Of a DNA stretch of 64,000 bases, positions 42,967 to 54,699 are shown one piece after another. The stretch covers positions 30,988,043-31,052,042 of the forward strand of contig OX463849.1 in assembly GCA_949825065.1 (NCBI GenBank). Reading direction: 5' to 3'. Under the pieces are notes generated by a model that did not search any database, had not been told where the DNA came from, and saw only the letters and a list, made by a program, of their open reading frames with translations. Both the position numbers and the translations under genes were made by a program. How positions within the stretch are numbered: the first letter of the stretch is position 1; the number at the start of each line of letters is the position of its first letter. The DNA comes from Odontocerum albicorne. Taxonomy: Eukaryota; Arthropoda; Insecta; Trichoptera; Odontoceridae.

Positions 42967-43429
42967 TATTAAATATTAATTTCGACCTTGATTATCCGTC
43001 ACACTTTACCCTGCGCCCAGAAACAACCGTCCTCCCTGACCTCTCTCAACCACTCGGGCAATTTTTAAGACCGCTGCCTTTTGTAAGTGGCCACAAAACT
43101 TGACAGTTAAGTTTCAATGTTAAATACGAGTATATCATTGAAATATTTAATAGTGTTCTGACATTGTTAGCCAACAAAAAGTGAAATCTTTGATTAGGAA
43201 ATAAATAAAATTGCAGTACAAGGAATGTTATCACATCCGATGAGCGTTTAAAACTCGCTTTATATGTGTATGATATACAAATATTATACGAATATTACAA
43301 AAATTTTATTTGACCTTCCTGTTTCTAATTTTCTAGACGCAAGAATATATAAATGTCATGTATAAAAATTGGTTACTGAAGTTATTTATTCAATAACTGC
43401 GTTTCGTTTGTTGAGTTTTTTAACGCTTC

Positions 43430-44060
43430 CTTCCCTGTGATGTGTAACTAGTATACTTAATATTCAATCTATTGCTTCTAAAAACTTTAATATCTCTATA
43501 AATATAATAAATACTGGATTTAGATTTTAGTTATTCCTCCGTAATACATTTACGCATTGAAAGAAAAAATAATATTAATAATAATTAGCACTTATCGGCC
43601 ACATCAGAGATATTTTGTTAAAATCGGGAATAAATTCATCAATACAATCATACGTGTGCCAGTGTGTGACGTAGGTATATTCATTCTAAAATCCTCTATG
43701 GGTGAGGAAGCGACGCTATTCACGTTTCACTCTCATTCTACTTCGGTATATGAGAACGCAAGAAATAGAATCTCAGTTTGCAGTTGTGTTTCTTCCTTCG
43801 AGGTATAACATACGAGTACATAGTGTTAGTCCGTCTCAGGTCTCAGTCGCTCTAGGGCATCCATCTGAGGTGGTCTCTTTTTTGTTCATGTTTTCAGCAA
43901 TTAAATTTCAATTATTATCACTTTTGACTTCAAATTTAATTAATTTAAGCGATTGGCTATGAATATTCATATTTTGCAGATTTTAAATCGCAAATTTTTA
44001 CATGTGTATTGAATACAGATCACCGGAAAGGGCGGATTTTTTTAGCACAGTAAGGGAAAG
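43430..44060. repeat. Dispersed repeat I, copy 2 (inverted)
   Basis: The reverse complement of 27150-27765, lacking the GC-rich middle of that copy. Blocks ATTCCTCCGTAATACATTTA, GTGTGTGACGTAGGTATATT, GAGGAAGCGACGCTATTCAC and AAGCGATTGGCTATGAA identify it. Confidence 0.7.
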
Positions 44061-44274
44061 GTTGATCTGAATATGACAACTCGAAAATAGTATCATATTT
44101 CTCTACAAGATGTCGTTAGGACACAATTTTCGTTGCTAACTTGATTCTAAGCATACTAAATGTATATTATTATGAAAGGTAATTATGAAAGGTAACGCAT
44201 TTTCGACCATTGTTTACTCAAATTGCTTTTTAGCGTTTTTAGCGGATTGATATATGATATACATATATCTTACA

Positions 44275-44330
44275 ATTTTAGACACCCTGGAGAAGAGTCG
44301 TTATATAAATTGTACTTTTATTATTATTGA
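44275..44330 (+). repeat. SINE-D tail
   Basis: GACACCCTGGAGAAGAGTCG then TTATATAAATTGTACTTTTA with a TTATTATT end is the diverged SINE-D terminus. Confidence 0.4.
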
Positions 44331-44384
44331 TATTTTTTACTAACACAAAGAAAAACAATTGCGAGACTAACCAAAAAATGACAT

Positions 44385-44640
44385 ATATGGTGAGGGTGTA
44401 GTGAGCGATCGTGTGTGTCAAATGTGGTTTAAAAACATTCGTAATGGTGATACGACATATGAAGATTACGTCCGCTCTAGAAGGCCGATTACCACTGATG
44501 ACCAAATCAAGGTTTTAATTCAGAATAACCAGCTTTCTACTAACGACAGATTTCCGAAATACTGAAAATATAGAAAACCACCGAACGAACCTTTGGTACA
44601 AATTTGCGTTGGAATTTGACCTAAAAATACAAAATAACTT
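44385..44640 (+). pseudogene. Mariner HTH-domain relic
   Basis: The forward strand gives GEGVVSDRVCQMWFKNIRNG, DTTYEDYVRSRRPITTDDQI, then NNQLSTND, the N-terminal HTH of a mariner distinct from copies 1 and 2. An inverted piece of the same relic is at 47590-47790. The catalytic domain is absent. Confidence 0.6.
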
Positions 44641-45469
44641 TCCAGACAACTAAATAATATTATACAATAACTCAAGGAATTCGATTTCTCAATGTCATCA
44701 CATCCGATGAGTATCTTAAATTAGCTTTTATAAACAAATATCATATGAATACTACAAAAAAATTATTTGACCTTCCTTTTTTTTAATTTTCAAGTTGCAA
44801 GGACGTATAAATTTCATATGTAAAAATATGGTTAATGAGAATACAAGAAAACATGCAATTTATTCAATTAATGCGTTTCGTTTTGTTATGGAGGTTTTTG
44901 ATCGAATTAAAAATTATGGAAATTGGTGTAAAAAAAAACATTATTCTCTTTTGTCGTTGAATCAAAAACTTCCGAATGAATAGATCGAGGACGACTGTTG
45001 ATTGAAAACGGATCTAATCAATAGTAAAACATTAAGAAGTGGTTTGGACATGTTGAAAGAACTTGTTACATAACATTGACGAAATACACGAATAATTTAA
45101 ATGTACAAGATATGAAATGTCCAAGTTATACACACGAAGAAGAAGAAGGTCATGGTTAAGGGGGTATTCTACTCTAGAAATTTGAAAAAATCGTTTTTTT
45201 TACTTATATTCTTAAAGTGTAAGCCTGTAAAGGTCGATTTACACACATCAGTGAATGACGGTACCGTGACCGGCCCGGGATAAAACCGACATGGTCAAAA
45301 ATATTCTTCTATGGATTTGAAGGGTCTTGTTCACACTTGTCCGGTGCGTGACCGCGACAGTGCAAGCAATGCTGTCGCCGTCAAGGTCTATTTACACGCA
45401 TTAATGACGTGACAATATCGTGACCAGCCCATGATTAAAACCGACATGGTCAAAAATATTACTCTATGG

Positions 45470-46039
45470 CTGTGATCTCCAAATTTTTTTGACCGCATAC
45501 CCTTTTATGACGAAATTAATCATAAATTGTACCCCCAAATTATACATACATACACCCATACACACACACGCGATAATGAAACACACTCGATAATGAAACA
45601 ATATATGTACATGCCATTGATAAATTACAAGAGAAATTTAAAATTATAATTTAATGGGAACAACGTGATTGAATTTGTTGACTAATTTCGGTAAAATCTG
45701 TCTTGATTCCCTGTGTTAATGCTATTCCAAGATCTGGTTCTAATTCTAATTTATTTCTGTTTTTGGTTTTAATTATTGTCATTGCCGAAAATTAATTATT
45801 GTCATTGTTTTTTTAAATTATCGGCAATAATGTCGATTCGCCTGGCAACGGTATTTGCCGACAAGGGAATAGATTTTAGTTTCTGAGCATATTCCTCTCC
45901 GTGAATTATTTCCACCCTTTTTATTGCTGCAGGAAGAAGAAGTGTTTCGCCAATTGTGTGTGGCTTTTTATCTTTCGCTATTAAGTAAGAAACCTCAAGA
46001 GAGGCTCGGAGTATGCGTACCCCACTTTAGGGACCAGTG
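45470..46039. mobile_element. hAT MITE nested in the TIR element, TSD CTCTATGG
   Basis: The ends CTGTGATCTCCAAA and (complement) CACTGGTCCCTAAA are imperfect hAT termini followed by GCATACCC/CGCATAC blocks. The target duplication CTCTATGG is perfect at 45462-45469 and 46040-46047. Noncoding, 570 bp. Confidence 0.75.
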
Positions 46040-46224
46040 CTCTATGGATTTGAAGTCTCGTCGGCGCGCGAACGTGCACACAGTGAAACATCAAATTACT
46101 TTCGGACGATATTTTTGGTATTACGGCCGTGATTTTGATTTACTTTTTTTAGTGTTTTTTTAAGTTTTCATTTTGTTTTATTTGTTTTATTTATATTGTT
46201 TTATCAGAAACATGAACGAAACAT

Positions 46225-46690
46225 AAAAAAATATATCATTATAAAAAAAAAACAACTTTTATTATTACTATTATTACTAAAAAAACTACTTTTGTTATTA
46301 TTCCGAGTCAAGTCTTGATCCGAGTGATTATCTTAAGGTTTTGATACTTTTGTAAGTATTTAAAAAAATATATCATTTAAAAAAAAACTACTTTTATTAT
46401 TACTATTATTACTAAAAAAACTACTTTAGTTATTATTCCGAGTCAAGTCTTGATCCGAGTGATTATCTTAAGGTTTTGATACTTTTGTAAGTATTAAAAA
46501 AAATATATCATTTAAAAAAAATCTACTTTTATTATTACTATTATTACTAAAAAAACTACTTTTGTTATTATTCCGAGTCAAGTCTTGATCCGAGTGATTA
46601 TCTTAAGGTTTCGATACTTTTGTAAGTATTTAAAAAAATATATCAATATAAAAAAAAAACTTTTGTTATTATTCCGATTCGTTAAGTAAC
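46225..46690 (+). repeat. Tandem array, about 135-bp unit x 3.4
   Basis: Each unit has AAAAAAATATATCATTTAAA, ACTACTTTTATTATTACTAT, TCCGAGTCAAGTCTTGATCC and ACTTTTGTAAGTATT. Units are almost identical, so the amplification is recent relative to its host element. Confidence 0.85.
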
Positions 46691-47378
46691 AACAAAGCAT
46701 ACTCACAAGACATGTCAGAGTCACCTGTAGTGTGTCTGTAAATCTTGAAAAGATGAAACGCTTTGCCCAATCGATACCGCCTCTACTATATTTAAAAAAA
46801 ACAAATAATAATTGGATCACGAGAATTATTTTTTGAATTTAATACAGACATCACGCTCTAACTGAATGTACAGAAATCACTGTTAAGATCACGGCCGGTG
46901 GAATCATGGGACCATCATGGCACTGTCCGGCACTGTCATGGCACGTACCGGTCACCTTCACTGATGTGTGTAAATCGACCTTAAGAATGTGTTCTCAAAA
47001 GGAAATTATAAAATTCTCAATATTTACGAAGTTATAGCTATAAATGAGGCAGCAATTACGCCGCACCGGAATGACTCAAACAATAATCTCAAAACTTTAA
47101 ACGCGTTTTTCTCGAAACTACTTTTTTTGGCCTGTTCGACATAAAATCTCAAGTTCTATTCAAGCGAATGGCTTCGAATTTTTAAAACGATTTTTTTACT
47201 ATTTTTAAAAGTCTTAAAATTTGAAAAAAGGGCAAAAAATTTGATTTTTTTTTCAGACAGCCGCCATTTGACGATTTTATTCTCTTTGGTACCAACTATA
47301 ACAACATTATTTTTTATCAAGAAACTGTACATCATTTTTATTTCAAATTTACGAAAAAGTTCCAATCATGTCGACCAG

Positions 47379-47394
47379 CCCCCCCCCCCCCCCC
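47379..47394. repeat. Poly-C run (16)
   Basis: Sixteen consecutive C residues stand in an AT-rich context. The exact length is prone to sequencing error. Confidence 0.8.
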
Positions 47395-47589
47395 ATGTTT
47401 TTTGCGACAAGATATAACAGCTGATAACATCTTGAATTGGAAAAAAAATCAGATTTTTTTTTTTCATTCTCAAATCATTAATAAACAAACTGTAAAAAAT
47501 GCACTGGAAAAATATTTTTTATTATTTAGTCTGAAAAAAACGCCCGAAATCTGTGGAAATGTCTGGAAAGTATTTTCGTATTTTTAGGT

Positions 47590-47790
47590 CAAATTCAAAC
47601 GTAAAATGGCACCAAATGTACGGTGATTTTTGGTATTTTTAGTGTCTCAGCAATCTCTTGCATCGTATATCACTGGTTATCCTCTATCGTATCCTTGAGT
47701 TGGTCGTCATCAGTAGTAATCAGCCTTTGAGATTAGACATTATTACGGATTTTTAACCACATTTGACACACACGATCGCTTACTGCATAT
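47590..47790 (-). pseudogene. Mariner HTH-domain relic, inverted
   Basis: The minus strand gives AVSDRVCQMWLKIRNN, LITTDDDQLKDTIEDNQ and MQEIAETLKI, the same family as 44385-44640. Stops interrupt it. The shared boundary AATTTGACCTAAAAATAC is found in both. Confidence 0.6.
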
Positions 47791-47921
47791 AACATATATA
47801 CTTGTTTTTGGGTTGTGTCGCATTTTTTCCTTTGGGGTAGTAAATTACATCAAATAACGAAAAACAACTTATTTTCTTCCATCTTCAAAATTACGTCAAA
47901 AAACTCTCAAGTATAATATAC

Positions 47922-48845
47922 CAGTGGTCTCCAAACATTTTTGATCGCGTACCCCTAAGAAATTAAACCCCTATAGGTTCGCACTGCAAATTTTATATAT
48001 CTGTACCCTTGAGGATAAACCACGGGAGTCACATTTTACCCCAGAGTATAAACGACGTTGCATCATACAATTCATGTATGACGCATATGACGTTTATCCT
48101 CTAGGGTGCAGAGTGACTTCCGTGGTTTATCCTCTAGGGCAGTGCTCCGCAACCTTTTCTCACCTACGGCACACCAAAATTCTTCCTAGAATTCCACGGC
48201 ACACCAAAAGCTAAAATATATAGGTATTAAATTGATACACAAATTTTACAATATTTTTCTTTGTATATGACTAATTTGGTGCGGACATGGTGTGTACAAA
48301 GCACACTACGCAGTTTTCAACAGTTGGCACCAGGCGCTGGGGGACCATTGAAAAATTATTTAGTTATAATAATTATTCTATACTTACTACATTTTGAAAA
48401 ATAGACAATATCATGAAAAATAATTTGTCATTGTGTATTAAATACATAATGAAAAATTGTAAAATGTCAAATACATTGAATTTGACCGCGGCACACCTGT
48501 ATCCAGCTCACGGCACACCAGTGTGCCACGGCACACCGGTTGCGGAGCACTGCTCTAGGGTACAGATATACGAGTACGTGTATTTGTATACCATACATTG
48601 TATGCGAAACGCGCAATATCCACACTTAACTTACAAATATTTGCTGTCTGCCTCTTCTACGAGTACCCGATAGTGTCGCCGCTATCAATTTCTCGTCTAT
48701 TTTATGTTTATGATCGTATAATTTAAAAATACAAGTTAATATTTGTTCATCTTTAAGTTTCTTATTTTTTCTGTCACTTGGCGTACCCTCAAGCGTCGCC
48801 TCGCGTACCCCTTGTGGTACGCGTACCCCACTTTGGTGGCCACTG
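47922..48845. mobile_element. hAT element, 924 bp, TSD TAATATAC
   Basis: The ends CAGTGGTCTCCAAACATTTT and (complement) CAGTGGCCACCAAAGTGGGG, each near CGCGTACC, are hAT-type. The 8-bp target duplication TAATATAC is perfect (47914-47921, 48846-48853). The interior has long inverted GGTTTATCCTC blocks and another hAT insertion, and encodes no transposase. Confidence 0.85.
48140..48552. mobile_element. Nested hAT MITE, 413 bp, TSD CTCTAGGG
   Basis: Perfect 15-bp inverted ends CAGTGCTCCGCAACC, subterminal GGCACACC repeats, and a perfect 8-bp target duplication CTCTAGGG (48132-48139, 48553-48560). It is inserted inside the 47922-48845 element, which is therefore older. Confidence 0.9.
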
Positions 48846-49049
48846 TAATATACAATGACTGAAAAATGCACCAAACATTTCATAATAATATACATTCAGC
48901 ACGTTTGGAATAAAGGGGGGATCGTAAAATTTTCCCTTAATGATATGTATTGATAAATACAAAACTACTTTTCGGAGGACAATATATTAGAACCAATTTT
49001 GTGAAAAAAAAACGACTAGTTTTCCCCTTTATGATCGTATATTATGTTG

Positions 49050-49120
49050 TGACCACGTGGCCTAGTTGGTATGACGCTTAACTTCAACCTGAAGATTTTG
49101 GGTTCGATTCACAATGATGC
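49050..49120 (+). repeat. tRNA-like SINE head
   Basis: CGTGGCCTAGTTGGTATGAC (box A) and TTGGGTTCGATTCAC (box B) are at tRNA spacing. The sequence after it does not follow SINE-A, -B or -C, so it may be another family. The acceptor stem does not pair. Confidence 0.5.
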
Positions 49121-49454
49121 TTGCTGTGAGAAGAATGAAACGAATGTTTGACACTGTTGAGAAGTGTATTAAGATCGAGTTATATAATTTGTTCTGGCGG
49201 ACTTTTTATGAAACAAGGAAAAATGTATAAATACGTTTCTAAAGTGTGCAGAAACAATACATTATTTTTTACTTCATTAGTTTATTTTCGTTGGAACTTG
49301 ACCATGTATATGGGATAGATAAATATATGTTCTGTGTAGAAAACTAAGAAAAATATTTGGGTACATATTTACATTTGCATTTATTCGTTTTTTCATCTGA
49401 ACTAGGCGGTTAATATCAATATCGACAGCTTTTGTGAACTAGTAGATAAAAAAA

Positions 49455-49510
49455 CCTGTTTTCTAACTCGGAGGTTTATGATTCGATTCTTGCTGGTTCC
49501 CAATTGTGCA
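49455..49510 (+). repeat. tRNA-like SINE head, degenerate
   Basis: TTCTAACTCGGAGGTTTATG then ATTCGATTCTTGCTGGTTCC resembles the anticodon-arm to box B part of the SINE heads. Confidence 0.35.
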
Positions 49511-49719
49511 ATATCCTAAATGTGGAGACTCGTTCAAGGTAGAAATATGGAACGCTGAGAAGTGATCAATCTCCGATACGTTGAACAGATATGGTCAATA
49601 TGGTTACACAATACTTATCGAAAGAGTTCTACAGCGACGCTGAAGGGGGCACAAGATGGATATAAGCAATAATTGTTGAACCGGAATGATTATAAATAGA
49701 TACATTGATAGGTTGGGGT

Positions 49720-49862
49720 ACTTTGAGAAGATTTTTGCCGTTGCTGGTCCTGTGGCGTGGAATGGTTCGCCTCTAAGTGCTGAGAGACATGGGTGTCGTG
49801 TGTAGTTTTAGGAAGTATTTGAAAACAAACATTTTTTAAAGGTCTTATCAAAATGTATGATT
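49720..49862 (+). mobile_element. Non-LTR 3' fragment next to mariner copy 2
   Basis: The forward strand reads FAVAGPVAWNGSPLSAERHG in part, then AGGTCTTATCAAAATG, the plus-strand counterpart of 490-760. The WNGxPL motif is typical of LINE ORF2 C-termini. It is cut by the mariner at 49866. Confidence 0.55.
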
Positions 49863-49865
49863 ATA

Positions 49866-51141
49866 TTGGGTCCTTACATGTGAAATTGGCGTTTTGCCGT
49901 ACTGGCAACTTTGATCTCAAATATCTTCTCTTTGGTTAGGAATTCCAAATTAAAATTTATACAGCTATTTACTCAAGTATTTGTGTTTCGAAAATTATAA
50001 TTCATTTGTTTTTTCCTCAATTGTTTTTTTTCTTTGCGTCACTCAGTTTACAAAATGGAAAACTTGAAATATCGCGTTATTTACGAGTACGAGTTCCACC
50101 GTGGCACCAGTGCTGCAGAAACGGCTCGAAGGATTAATGATGTGTATGGCGACGGTGCCGCAAAAGAAAACACAGTGCGTTTTTGGTTCCAACGTTTTCG
50201 TTCTGGAAATTTTGACCTGCAGAACAAGCCCCGTGGAGAAAGTTGATAATGAAGAATTGAAGGCTATTGTGGAAGCGGATCCATCGCAAACCACGTCCGA
50301 GTTAGCTGCAGGCTGCGGTGTTAGTGATAAAACTGTTTTAATCCACTTGAAGCAAATTGGGAAGGTGAAAAAGCTTGAAAGGTGGGTACCTCACGAATTG
50401 AGTGAAGCAAATCAACAAACGCGCGTTGACTGCTGCGTTGCATTACTCAACCGGCACAATAATGAAGGGATTTTGAATCGAATCATTACCTGTGATGAAA
50501 AGTGGATCCTGTATGATAATCGGAAGCGCTCATCGCAATGGCTGAACCCTGCCGAACCAGCCAAACCATGCCCCAAGCGAAAATTGACTCCAAAAAAGTT
50601 ACTTGTTAGCGTTTGGTGGACTAGTGCTGGTGTCGTTCACTACAGCTTTCTTTAATCTGGCCAGACGATTACGGCAGATGTCTATTGTCAGCAACTGCAA
50701 ACCATGATGGAAAAGCTAGCTGCTAAACAACCGAGGCTGGTTAATCGCTCTAGGCCACTGCTGCTTCATGATAACGCTAGACCACACACTGCACAACAGA
50801 CGGCTACCAAATTAGAAGAGCTTCAATTGGAATGTCTAAGACATCCACCGTACTCTCCGGACCTTGCCCCAACAGATTACTATTTTTTTCGAAATTTGGA
50901 TAACTTCTTGCAAGGGAAAAAATTCAACTCCGATGGGGCAGTCCAAACCGACTTCAAAGATTTTATTGATTCCCGTCCGAATGGTTTTTTTAGTAAAGGG
51001 ATCGATGAACTACCTATGAGATGGCAAAAGTGCATAGATAGCAATGGTACATACTTTGATTAAATAAATATATTATATTAAAAAAAAATCAACTTTATGT
51101 TCCTCCCAAACAAAACGCCGGTTTCATATGTGGGGACCTAA
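49866..51141 (+). mobile_element. Mariner copy 2, 1276 bp, TA target
   Basis: The left end TTGGGTCCTTACATGTGAAA and right end (complement) TTAGGTCCCCACATATGAAA carry the two TIR types of copy 1 on opposite sides, while the interior keeps the same orientation. It is TA flanked, and the surrounding sequence differs from that of copy 1. One extra A in a run accounts for the length difference. Confidence 0.9.
50055..51063 (+). pseudogene. Mariner transposase, frameshift plus stop
   Basis: Same protein as in copy 1, with the identical frameshift at about 50234. In addition an A-to-T change turns the codon after HYSFL into TAA at about 50653-50655. The triad motifs CDEKW, HDNARPH and SPDLAPTD remain. 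It cannot make a full transposase. Confidence 0.9.
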
Positions 51142-51164
51142 TATATGAACACTACACACAAAAA

Positions 51165-51345
51165 TTTCACCACACCTCAAGTCAAATGTGTCACTATCGC
51201 ACATCGGAAAATCTACAAAGATTTTTTTCTAGTTCGTCTTCTTTTTGAAAGTTTTTTTTCTTACCAAATATATATGCAGATGTGAAGAAGTACCTGATTT
51301 AATGGCCGCAGTGATTACCTTCCTATCTACGAGTATATTTATTTT
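51165..51345 (+). repeat. Dispersed repeat E copy
   Basis: CACACCTCAAGTCAAATGTG, CGGAAAATCTACAAAG, TTTCTTACCAAATATATATG and GTACCTGATTTAATGGCCGC are in the E order. Confidence 0.55.
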
Positions 51346-51924
51346 ATATTTTGATCTACCATATATTGCACATTTATTACAAGGCTGATAAAAATGATTC
51401 CTCGTGAGGTCGCAGAACCATGAGAATACAATAAACAGAAATTATCAAAATTCGAGATACATCCCCACCAATAGACGGCGAGCCCTGCCGCGAGGATATT
51501 AGATGTTTTTCAGCCCTCAGCCTTGTTCACGTTGATTATAATACAAAAAAAGATACTCGTAATAAATTAGCAGTTAGTTAAATTAAAAGTTCAATAAATA
51601 TGTAGAAAAAATGTTAAAAATATAAATACTCATTTATATTCTTAACATTTTTGTTTAATTTGCACAACGTTAAGAGAGAAAATAAAATTTAGACTCTAAA
51701 TTTTGACGAAACAGCAATACAAACTAGAAGACAATTATTTTGCTGAGAGTTCTCAAGTCCCGTGAGAGGCTGAACTATTTATATACGTTTATATGCGAAT
51801 TTCATTGGTGTAAATCAGCTGTCTCAGAACAGGCACTACTAAGCCTTGTGAAAAATCTGATATAATAAATTAAAATAAACGAATGATAGGTTGACCGATA
51901 AAAAAAGTAAACATATATAGCATC

Positions 51925-52480
51925 ACAACGTGTCCCTTGCGGGGTAGGCACAGATAATAGATCTCCAAACTTTTTTATCCAATTACAGAACTTTCACCTT
52001 CTCCACATTCACAGATCTCGCTATGCACAATCTTCTATTATTCACACTTCTCACTTTACCTTCTTTCAAAATCTGGTACATTTGATCCAGTTACCTCTTC
52101 CACGCACACCTTACACTTTAGACTTGTATATTCGCTTAGTCATTCTTTCATTATTCATTATCTCCACATGTCCAAACCATTTTAAAGCTCCTCTCTTAAT
52201 CTTACTTAAAACATTAATTTTATCCTCACATTAATTTTATCCTCACATTCATTTTATTCTCACATTCATTATATCCTCACATTCATTTCTGATATATTTC
52301 TTTATTCATAAAACACTCCAGAAATTTTCCTTAGTGCACGCATCTTCATAGCATTAATCTTACTCTCATTCTTCTTCTGCCAAGTTCAAGTTTCACATCC
52401 ATGTATAAAGGTGGGCATCATCACACTATTATGTATTGCCATTTGTGATACTGTTGATATTAATATTGTTGTATGTAAAA
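51925..52480 (-). mobile_element. LINE 3' end, minus strand
   Basis: Starts with CATCACAACGTGTCCCTTGC (terminus). Further in, the minus strand decodes to MAIHNSVMMPTFIHGCET and KINAMKMRAL, part of the RT C-terminal block (IHNxVMxPTLxYGxETW...AVEMRxLR). It extends further upstream than the other tails and is frame-broken. Confidence 0.65.
52195..52290 (+). repeat. Short tandem repeat, 18-bp unit x about 5
   Basis: TTTTATCCTCACATTCAT-type units lie inside the LINE fragment, a local expansion of element sequence. Confidence 0.7.
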
Positions 52481-53639
52481 TTAAGTGCTTCATTTATCTT
52501 GTTTCCTGTCATTACCCTTCTTTCAATGTCTCATTCACCTCGCCCATCACACGTTAATATACTGCCCAGAGAACATAACTCATCAATCTGCTCCAGTTTT
52601 TTCTGAATTAACCCATACATCGCACACGCTTTTTACTACATTTCTTTCTATAACCATAATCTTATATATCCTATAATTATGATATACATACACGTGTATA
52701 AAAAAGAAAATATATATGTATTTTTTTAATTTAATTAACGACACAATAGTGTCTTTTATATACAAATGAATATGACAAGTTATACAAGTACTTAAAATTA
52801 ATGACAAAAAAAATGCAAAACTTTATCTTAAACTAACATGAAGATACAAAAAGCAGTAGTAATAATAAATTCCAGTCATTGTTTAAAATTATTTAATATT
52901 AATATGTATATGTAAGTTCAATATATGTATGTATATCACAAAATATTACCAAATTTTTCCAAGTAGTCTTACGTAATTGTCGAATACTTATTTTATTGTG
53001 GTAAAGAACTTAGATTTGTTTTTAGTGGAACAACGCTTACACAGAACAAGAATTTAAGAAAAATCTGTCAATGGGTCCATAATAAAATGGGAACATAATA
53101 CTTTTTAGTCCTTACAGCTGAACCATGTTCAAAATCATAGTCTCTGTGCATGTAGTTCTCACTTAGGGGCATTCATTTAACAAATTTTTCACTTAGTTGT
53201 TTATAAGTAAGTAAGTTCACTACTTATTATTTATTTCTGTTGGATACATAAATGATATTTTACAAATGAAAAAAAAAACGTACAACAGTAGGTTAAATAG
53301 GCCTTAAGAGAATACCACACTGGAACCTGTTTTAAAATAAATTAAATTTCAACAGAAATCAAACCCTTGACCTCCGTGTTGAAATATATGAATTTTACAA
53401 TCAAATGCGATATTTTCAACAGTATAAATTACAAAAACACATCGAATATTTTATCAAGAAACTTTAATAAAAATCATATTTTCTTACAATTTAAAAAAAA
53501 TAATATAAATGTATTTTTATATTTTTAACCAATACAAATAATCTTAGTTAAGCAACTGTCAAATCAATTAATAACAATAATAAATATAAACTCACCTTTA
53601 GTAAACTGTAAAAAAAACAACCTCTATAGCCGCCACCAG

Positions 53640-53770
53640 CTTCACTCAAGTTAGTCTCACTCTACACTAAACTCGTGGAGAATCATAAGTCACTTTCACT
53701 CATGTTATCCCCACCTCAGTGGTGGGAATCGAACCTGTGTCTACGTGAATCGAAATTAAAATTAACTGCT
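53640..53770 (-). repeat. tRNA-like SINE fragment
   Basis: The minus strand has a box-B-like AGGTTCGATTCCCACCACTG and a TGAGTGAAAGTGACTTATG body. Family not assigned. Confidence 0.4.
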
Positions 53771-53984
53771 AAACAACACCTTATAAGATAATTGGTGTCA
53801 TAGTTGTCATATACTCATGGTTCGTTGAGCCACGTTATCTAAGATGATTTCATTTTCTATTTGCATAATTTGAGACGTTTTATGTATTTTAATTAACACT
53901 GTTTTTACTATTAACAGATAGTTAAATTAAATCGAGGCAGTGGTCAAAAGGTTAATAAATAAATAAATTGGTCTGGATGATTAA

Positions 53985-54500
53985 ACTATAGACCATGTAT
54001 TTTTCGGTTGTCCTTTGCTATACATATTTCAATTACTAAAATACGAGTACATATTTCAATTGCTAAAATACGCTTCCAAAAAATGATACTTTTTTTTCGT
54101 GGATTTTTTCTACTCATACAGGTGACCCAAAAGTCACAAGACTATTTAAAATTCAAATTACTTTCTACAATTAATTAATAAATTTTTTTTATTTCAGATT
54201 ATTAAAGCGTAATCTTTGAAAATTAAATATGGAGAAATTCACGTCTAAACAACGTGTTAAAATAATCGAATTTTATCTAGAAAATCAACGATCAATTGTG
54301 CTACCGCAAAGAGCTTACACTCGTCATAGATCAATTGTTACATTTTTGAAGCTTAATCATTTAAAACTTTAAATGGTCTGGAATAAGTTTTTTTTACTAT
54401 AATTATGTTAGTTTTATTATATTGACTCACATAATCATAGAGACTTTAATTTTGTGGCACAAATCATCCAAGTTTGGGCGGATTGCCAATTAAAAAAAAA
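53985..54500. repeat. Dispersed repeat H, copy 2
   Basis: GACCATGTATTTTTCGGTTG, GAAGCTTAATCATTTAAAAC, TTATATTGACTCACATAATC and GTGGCACAAATCATCC align with 5990-6550. It carries a transposase-relic insertion at about 54118-54335 but lacks the SINE found in the other copy. Confidence 0.55.
54118..54335 (+). pseudogene. DDE transposase N-terminal relic
   Basis: After the end-like CAGGTGACCCAAAAGTCAC, the forward strand has an ATG at 54231 giving MEKFTSKQRVKIIEFYLENQ, RSIVLPQRAYTRH. This is the first helix-turn-helix of the transposase family whose C-terminus (PLDYFLWGYVKS) occurs at 33672 and 39292. It ends after about 35 codons. Confidence 0.55.
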
Positions 54501-54699
54501 AGGGTTTATTGATAGCAACAAAATGTGTAGATATACTCGTTTAAACATATGTGTATTCTGAAATTGTATATATACTCGTATACACGTATCTTCTAAAGCA
54601 AAATTTTACCATGTCCAAAATTTAACTCTTGCAATTTCTGCTCTTTCCGATTTTGGACTATGCGGACATCTGTTTATTTTGGATATTAGTATATACATA

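Larger units (their letters stand above)
45231..46981. mobile_element. Compound TIR element, TSD TAA (Harbinger-like)
   Basis: The ends AGGTCGATTTACACACATCA-GTGAA are perfectly inverted at left and right, and the 3-base flanks TAA (45228-45230, 46982-46984) match, which suits PIF/Harbinger. A second diverged copy of the left end (AAGGTCTATTTACACGCATT) starts at 45386, so the element contains a tandem end duplication. It also hosts a hAT MITE and a 135-bp tandem array. No transposase gene is seen. Confidence 0.65.

Noticed and set aside
49050..49120. Possible functional tRNA gene
   Set aside because: Box A and box B are present, but the acceptor and anticodon stems do not pair, and comparable heads occur in the SINEs.
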